Both the position numbers and the translations under genes were made by a program. A stretch of 15,703 nt of DNA from JANYBT01 sp038211475 (lineage in GTDB: Bacteria > Acidobacteriota > Terriglobia > Terriglobales > Acidobacteriaceae). This document shows, one piece after another, positions 11,850 to 15,703 of the stretch. The stretch lies in the NCBI GenBank assembly GCA_038211475.1, contig JBBQVN010000089.1:1-15703 (forward strand), written 5' to 3'. Positions within the stretch are counted from its first letter, which is position 1. The number at the start of each line of letters is the position of its first letter. Below the pieces are notes generated by a model. It saw nothing but the letters and a program-made list of their open reading frames with translations. It ran no database searches and was not told where the DNA came from.

Positions 11850-14039
11850 GTTGGCGACGGTCAGCGAGAAGATGTCTCCCTTCGGGGTCAGGGGCGTGAC
11901 GGCCCCGCTCCCCCCAAAGATGATCATCTGGTTCGTAACCGGGTCGTAGTTAGCCGTGTGCCATCGTCGCGGCGTCCCTGCAATTGTCGGCGTCAGCATG
12001 CTCCAGGTCGGCGCGCCCGCTTTTCCATTGGCGCCAATCAACACCCACGCCTCCGTCAGAAGTTTTGTGCCGTCGAATCCGCCATAAATCGTCATGCGGT
12101 TGTTGGTCGCGTCGTAGGTGGCGGACAACTCCGAACGCTTCGAAGGACCTTGGTTCGTCGCAGTTCGTTGCGTCCAGGCGGGGCTGCCGCCTTGCCCGTT
12201 GGCGTGGGAGAGCGTCCATATATCGCTGTAGTAGGTGCTGCCCTTGTCGCCTCCAAACACAATCAGGGTGTTGGAGCCCGAATCGTAAGCCATCGCCGCA
12301 TTCTCTCGCACCGGCGGCAGGCTTCCAGTGGGCTTCAGGTTGGTCCACGACTGGTTGCCGCTGGTGCTGTCGGCGTTGTTCATGACCCATACATCGTTGA
12401 AGTAGGTGGTGTTGCAATCCAATCCCCCAAAGATGATAAGGGAGTTCGTGCTTGAGTTATAAGCGGAGCTTTGGCGATAGCGCGCCGGCGGTATGGTCCC
12501 CTTGACTGCAACCGAAAGCCAACTGGCGGTCGTGGACAGACTGGTCGCATTCTTCAACACCCAATAATCGTTCAGGCAGGGTGCCGGCTTCCCCGCACCG
12601 CCCCCAAACACCATCATGCGTTGAGTGCCGGGGTCGTACGCCCCGGTATGGCCATATCGCGGCGAGGGGAGGATCCCGTTGGGGACAAACGTAAGCCAGT
12701 TGATGCTGGATGAGCCAATCACTCCCGTCTGTTGCCAGATGTCATTGAATAAGAGGCCGCTGTCTGAATGAGCGCCCCCGAAGATGGTCAAGGTGTCGGA
12801 TCCCGCATCGTAAAAAGACGAATGCGAAAAGCGGACCGGCGGCCCGTCCACATTCCATTTCGGCGCAGTAGTGCCGACGCCGTTGGCGTTGACTAAAGTG
12901 AAAAAATGGTCGCTCGACATGAGTTTGAGCGTGGTGCTGGTTCCGCCAAACACATTCATCGAATTCGTGGTCGAGTTGTACACCGCCGACTGCGAGCCAA
13001 GGGTCGGCGCGGTACCTTGAGGCTTCACTTGTACCCAGGCCGGGGTGCCACCGACATTATTTGGAAACGTCAGCGCCCAAGTGTCGCCCAAGGTCGCCGT
13101 GAGATAGAACCCCCCATAAATAATCATGCGATTGCTGGTGCTGTCATAGATAGCGCAGTGGGAGGTCCGGGGCAACGGCGCAGTCCCGGTGGGAAAAAGC
13201 TGGGTCCAGGTAGGCGTGCCCCCGGTACCGTTGGCATGGGAGAGAATCCACACATCTGATAACTGGGCCCCCGCCGCATCGCCCGCGTAAATCGTCATGG
13301 TGTTGCTAGTCGAATCGTAGATGGCGGTGTGCTTCTCCCGTGGCGGAGGCGGCGACCCCGAGGGCGCCAGCATGGTCCACGCGGGAGTTCCCCCAACCCC
13401 ATTTGCGAAACTCAAGATCCACACATCGTTCATGTATCCAGAGTTACAATTGCTGCCGCCAAAAACAATCATCGAATTTGCGTTCGAGTCATACACTGCA
13501 GTGTGATATTGCCGCGCCGAGGGTGCATTTCCCCGCGGGGTGGCATTGGTCCATTGCGGCGTGCCCTGCCCATTGGCGTTCTGCAAAGTCCAAACGTCCT
13601 TCAGGCAGGTCCCGGCCCCGCCGGTGGCGCCCCCCATCGTGGTCATTCGGTTGCTGGTCGCGTCATAAGTCGCGACTTGGCCAAAGCGCGCCGCGGGAGG
13701 GGCGCCCGTGGGGGCCAGTTGCCTGAAGCTTAAGTTCGAGTAGACTGTCGTCCCTACCCACACATCGTTCAGATTTGTGGATGTGTTTAACTGTTGACCA
13801 CCAAAAACAATGCTGACCTGGGTATTGGGGTCAAAAACCGCGGTGTGGGAAAATCGTGCTAGTGGCCCATACTGGGTCCACACTGGAGTGGTTCCAGAGG
13901 ACGCCTGTTCTTCGGTATTCTGAGCAAGTGCCGCTACGCCATGAATTAATAAAATGATCGCTGTAATTCCGACGAAAATCCTCTTCGCCACATTGCTACC
14001 GGACAATTCTTTATTTAATGTTTTCGAAAGCTGGGACAA
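11838..14039 (-). CDS. Exported 12-blade kelch-repeat protein (paralogue 2)
   Basis: This 733-residue secreted beta-propeller protein closely matches the paralogue at 7511-9736. The hydrophobic signal (IFVGITAIILLIHGVA) ends at ALAQ, with cleavage expected after ALA. A linker with VWTQYGP follows, then twelve kelch units and an identical ANGLP C-terminus. The two propeller regions have the same total length. Cys residues recur in blades 2/3 (GTCLKD, GSNCNS) and 8/9 (APCLND, GLDCNT), as in the paralogue. A further Cys sits in blade 5 (SHCAIYD). There is no ATG start in frame. TTG at 14039 is chosen because AAGGA (14047-14051) lies 7 nt upstream, the same layout as the paralogue's TTG. A TTG at 14072 without ribosome site would add 11 residues. 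It is the first gene of a three-gene minus-strand block. The ligand is unknown. Confidence 0.87.
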   Translation of the reverse strand: MSQLSKTLNKELSGSNVAKRIFVGITAIILLIHGVAALAQNTEEQASSGTTPVWTQYGPLARFSHTAVFDPNTQVSIVFGGQQLNTSTNLNDVWVGTTVYSNLSFRQLAPTGAPPAARFGQVATYDATSNRMTTMGGATGGAGTCLKDVWTLQNANGQGTPQWTNATPRGNAPSARQYHTAVYDSNANSMIVFGGSNCNSGYMNDVWILSFANGVGGTPAWTMLAPSGSPPPPREKHTAIYDSTSNTMTIYAGDAAGAQLSDVWILSHANGTGGTPTWTQLFPTGTAPLPRTSHCAIYDSTSNRMIIYGGFYLTATLGDTWALTFPNNVGGTPAWVQVKPQGTAPTLGSQSAVYNSTTNSMNVFGGTSTTLKLMSSDHFFTLVNANGVGTTAPKWNVDGPPVRFSHSSFYDAGSDTLTIFGGAHSDSGLLFNDIWQQTGVIGSSSINWLTFVPNGILPSPRYGHTGAYDPGTQRMMVFGGGAGKPAPCLNDYWVLKNATSLSTTASWLSVAVKGTIPPARYRQSSAYNSSTNSLIIFGGLDCNTTYFNDVWVMNNADSTSGNQSWTNLKPTGSLPPVRENAAMAYDSGSNTLIVFGGDKGSTYYSDIWTLSHANGQGGSPAWTQRTATNQGPSKRSELSATYDATNNRMTIYGGFDGTKLLTEAWVLIGANGKAGAPTWSMLTPTIAGTPRRWHTANYDPVTNQMIIFGGSGAVTPLTPKGDIFSLTVANGLP
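11841..13865 (-). repeat. Twelve kelch units arranged as two homologous hexads (paralogue 2)
   Basis: Hexad A (13865 down to 12843) has unit lengths 56, 58, 58, 57, 57 and 55, identical to paralogue 1. Hexad B (12842 down to 11841) has 58, 59, 58, 57, 57 and 45, differing only by compensating changes in units 7 and 8. Both paralogues total 675 residues in the propeller region. The hexad duplication therefore preceded the gene duplication. Confidence 0.8.
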
Positions 14040-14267
14040 GAGGGAGTCCTTGTGGGCATGTCCTCTAAGCAACGGAACCGCTCTGGGAAATGAGTTGTGG
14101 GTTTTTAAGCAGGCCAGACTGATTAATCTAGGTTAGCACGTTACCCCTGGCTTCTGCCCGCGTTCCCGCTCCACTCCATCTGCACCCGCACAAAATCCCG
14201 CAGGATGCTAGAATTTCACGTTTGCTGATGCATTCCAGCCAGTCCGTTCCCAGGGAGGAAATCCGCA
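14040..14267. other. 228-nt divergent intergenic region between the kelch block and tdh
   Basis: No small gene or RNA is recognisable. The tdh side holds an extended -10 and a ribosome site (described separately). On the kelch side no sigma70-type hexamer pair with good spacing was found. An AT-rich patch with the 8-bp palindrome GATTAATC lies at 14121-14128 and could be part of a promoter or operator. Confidence 0.4.
14206..14214 (+). promoter_or_regulatory. Extended -10 promoter of tdh
   Basis: TGCTAGAAT fits the extended -10 pattern TGn-TATAAT with one mismatch. No -35 is recognisable, as is usual for extended -10 promoters. The inferred start near 14221 leaves a leader of about 46 nt before the ATG, containing the ribosome site GGGAGGA at 14253-14259. 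Confidence 0.45.
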
Positions 14268-15320
14268 ATGCCCAATACCATGATGGCGGTGGTGAAGCCG
14301 ACAGCCGCGCCCGGTGCGGAAATCCGCGAAGTCCCCGTCCCCAGCTTCGGTCGCACCGATGTGCTGGTCAAAGTGAAAGCCGCCTCCATCTGCGGCACCG
14401 ACTTGCACATTTACGAATGGGACCGGTGGGCCCAGAACCGCATCCATCCGCCACTCATTCCCGGCCATGAATTTTGCGGCGAAGTGGCTGCCTTCGGCGA
14501 TGAAGTCACCAGCGTGAAGGAAGGCGATTTCGTTTCCGCTGAGATGCATGTGGCTTGCGGCAAATGCCAGCAGTGCCGCACCGGCGAGGCCCACATCTGC
14601 CAACACGTAAAGATCATCGGCGTCGATACCGACGGCGCCTTTGCCGAATACGTGGTCATTCCTGAGACCAACATTTGGAAGCTTGATCCCGCCATCCCGC
14701 AGGAATATGCCTCCATCCTCGATCCCCTGGGCAACGCGGTTCATACCGTGCTAGCTGGAGAAATCGCTGCCAAAACCGTCGCCATCACCGGCTGCGGCCC
14801 CATCGGACTCTTTGCCATCGCCGTGGCCCGCGCGGTAGGCGCAACCACCGTCTTCGCCATCGAGGTCAACGAGCATCGCCGCCGCATCGCCACGCAGATG
14901 AAAGCCGACTACGTGCTCGATCCTTCCACTCAGGACGTGAAGTCCATCCTCCGCGAAAAAACTGGCGGCGTGGGTGCCGATGTCGTCCTGGAAATGGCGG
15001 GCCACCCCGACGCCATTCGCACTGCCTTCGACATTGTGCGCAGTGGCGGACGCATTTCCCTACTCGGCCTCACTTCCAAACCCATCTCGCTCAATTTTTC
15101 CGAGGATATTATCTTTAAAGGTATTACTGTCCAAGGTATCAATGGCCGCCGCATGTACCAGACCTGGTTCCAAATGACTGCCTTGCTCAAGGCCGGACGC
15201 CTCGATCTTCATCCCGTCATTACCGACCGGCTTCCCATGAAAGACTTCTCCAAAGCCATGGAGCGCCTGAAAACCGGCGAAGCCAGTAAAATCATTGTGT
15301 ATCCCAATGGCGTAATGTAG
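14268..15320 (+). CDS. tdh: L-threonine 3-dehydrogenase
   Basis: This 350-residue cytoplasmic zinc enzyme of the medium-chain dehydrogenase family oxidises L-threonine with NAD+ to 2-amino-3-ketobutyrate. The catalytic zinc site is seen as C42 (ICGTD), H67 and E68 (PGHEF). The structural zinc site has C97, C100, C103 and C111. The Rossmann loop GCGPIG is at residues 175-180. CGTDLHIYEWDRWAQNRI and GVDTDGAFAEYVV are diagnostic for Tdh over other alcohol or polyol dehydrogenases of this fold. Length is close to the E. coli enzyme (341). GGGAGGA (14253-14259) lies 8 nt before the ATG. Its usual partner, 2-amino-3-ketobutyrate CoA ligase (kbl), is not the next gene downstream and is not in the window. 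All key residues are intact. Confidence 0.95.
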   Translation: MPNTMMAVVKPTAAPGAEIREVPVPSFGRTDVLVKVKAASICGTDLHIYEWDRWAQNRIHPPLIPGHEFCGEVAAFGDEVTSVKEGDFVSAEMHVACGKCQQCRTGEAHICQHVKIIGVDTDGAFAEYVVIPETNIWKLDPAIPQEYASILDPLGNAVHTVLAGEIAAKTVAITGCGPIGLFAIAVARAVGATTVFAIEVNEHRRRIATQMKADYVLDPSTQDVKSILREKTGGVGADVVLEMAGHPDAIRTAFDIVRSGGRISLLGLTSKPISLNFSEDIIFKGITVQGINGRRMYQTWFQMTALLKAGRLDLHPVITDRLPMKDFSKAMERLKTGEASKIIVYPNGVM

Positions 15321-15328
15321 CCTTCATC

Positions 15329-15703
15329 GTGATTCCGCTCCGTCTATACACTCTGGCCCTCGGCGCGGCAGCGGTGGCCGTCGCTGCCTATCTGCTGCCG
15401 CGCCGGAAAACCGGTTCCTTTGAGGACCGCGAGCGCGAGCGCCGCGCCTGGCTCGACCAAGTGGGCCGCATCACGGATGGAGTTGTCATCGATGTGCAGG
15501 AAACCGCCCCCGACGGCCGCTCCGGTGTGTTGTTGGTCTTCGATTATGACGTCGCCAGCGTTACCTACCACGCTTCGCAGGACGTCACCTACCTCCGCCA
15601 GTGGCTCAACCTGCACGCCTGCCGACTCGCCCTGCCCACCTCAGTCAAATACGATCCTCGCAGTCCGGGCAATTCCATGGTGATCTCCGAACGATGGATT
15701 GGC
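15329..15703 (+). CDS. Membrane-anchored DUF3592-like protein, N-terminal part
   Basis: An open frame starts at GTG 15329, 8 nt after the tdh stop, and runs off the window after 125 codons. Residues 1-24 form a hydrophobic segment (LYTLALGAAAVAVAAYLLP), followed by a charged stretch (RRKTGSFEDRERERR). The rest, with GRITDGVVIDVQET, LLVFDYDVASVTYHASQ and a final VKYDPRSPGNSMV, follows the layout of DUF3592-type domains: a short variable turn, a beta-rich core, then V-x-Y-D-P-x-x-P. The function of this family is unknown. No ATG is available in frame and there is no clear ribosome site, so expression probably depends on coupling to tdh. The true end is outside the window. Confidence 0.65.
   Translation, partial: MIPLRLYTLALGAAAVAVAAYLLPRRKTGSFEDRERERRAWLDQVGRITDGVVIDVQETAPDGRSGVLLVFDYDVASVTYHASQDVTYLRQWLNLHACRLALPTSVKYDPRSPGNSMVISERWIG

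Noticed and set aside
1..15703. CRISPR arrays, tRNA or rRNA genes, insertion sequences, phage genes
   Set aside because: No short regularly spaced DNA repeats, cloverleaf-like segments, transposase motifs or terminal inverted repeats were seen on reading both strands. The regular repeats present are protein-coding (kelch, MCE tail, ATKK).

Overview
The window is GC-rich, densely coding DNA from a free-living aerobic or facultative bacterium. The best guess is Acidobacteriota (Terriglobia-like). That rests on gene content only: large exported kelch proteins, secreted proteins with ASH/choice-of-anchor-D-type domains, an Ala/Lys/Pro-rich histone-like protein, a stand-alone MCE protein with repeats, and a DUF1572-type DinB protein. 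No rRNA, tRNA, CRISPR array, transposase, integrase or phage gene was seen, so the region reads as ordinary chromosome with some lineage-specific exported proteins.

Layout. (1) 1-129: the 3' end of a universal-stress-protein gene. (2) 277-3051: an AcnA/IRP1-type aconitase of the TCA cycle, closed by a clear intrinsic terminator. (3) 3342-5027: a lipoprotein with nine CxxCH haem sites, preceded by a CRP/FNR-like dyad. (4) 5143-5667, minus strand: a histone-H1-like protein with an acidic head and a Lys/Ala/Pro tail, with its own sigma70-type promoter and terminator. (5) 5867-6940 and 6946-7497, plus strand: a membrane-anchored MCE/MlaD protein with five exact-length 34-residue repeats, followed closely by a DinB/DUF1572 protein. 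(6) 14039 down to 7511, minus strand: three exported proteins in a row, namely a 12-blade kelch protein, an ASH-ASH-Ig-like-SGNH hydrolase protein, and a second, paralogous 12-blade kelch protein. (7) 14268-15320, plus strand: L-threonine 3-dehydrogenase, followed after 8 nt by a small membrane-anchored DUF3592-like protein cut by the window end.

The housekeeping parts (AcnA, Tdh, UspA) need little comment. The nine-haem lipoprotein suggests electron transfer at or outside the cell envelope, and the MCE protein suggests lipid or hydrophobic-substrate handling at the envelope. The best candidate for something undescribed is the three-gene exported cassette at 7511-14039. Each kelch protein is an internal duplication of a six-blade unit, and the strand pattern suggests two separately closed six-bladed propellers. 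The two paralogues keep the same length over all 675 propeller residues and share paired cysteines at the same blades. They flank a secreted SGNH-type esterase-like protein with all four expected catalytic blocks. A secreted glycan- or ester-binding and -processing system is a reasonable hypothesis but is inference only.
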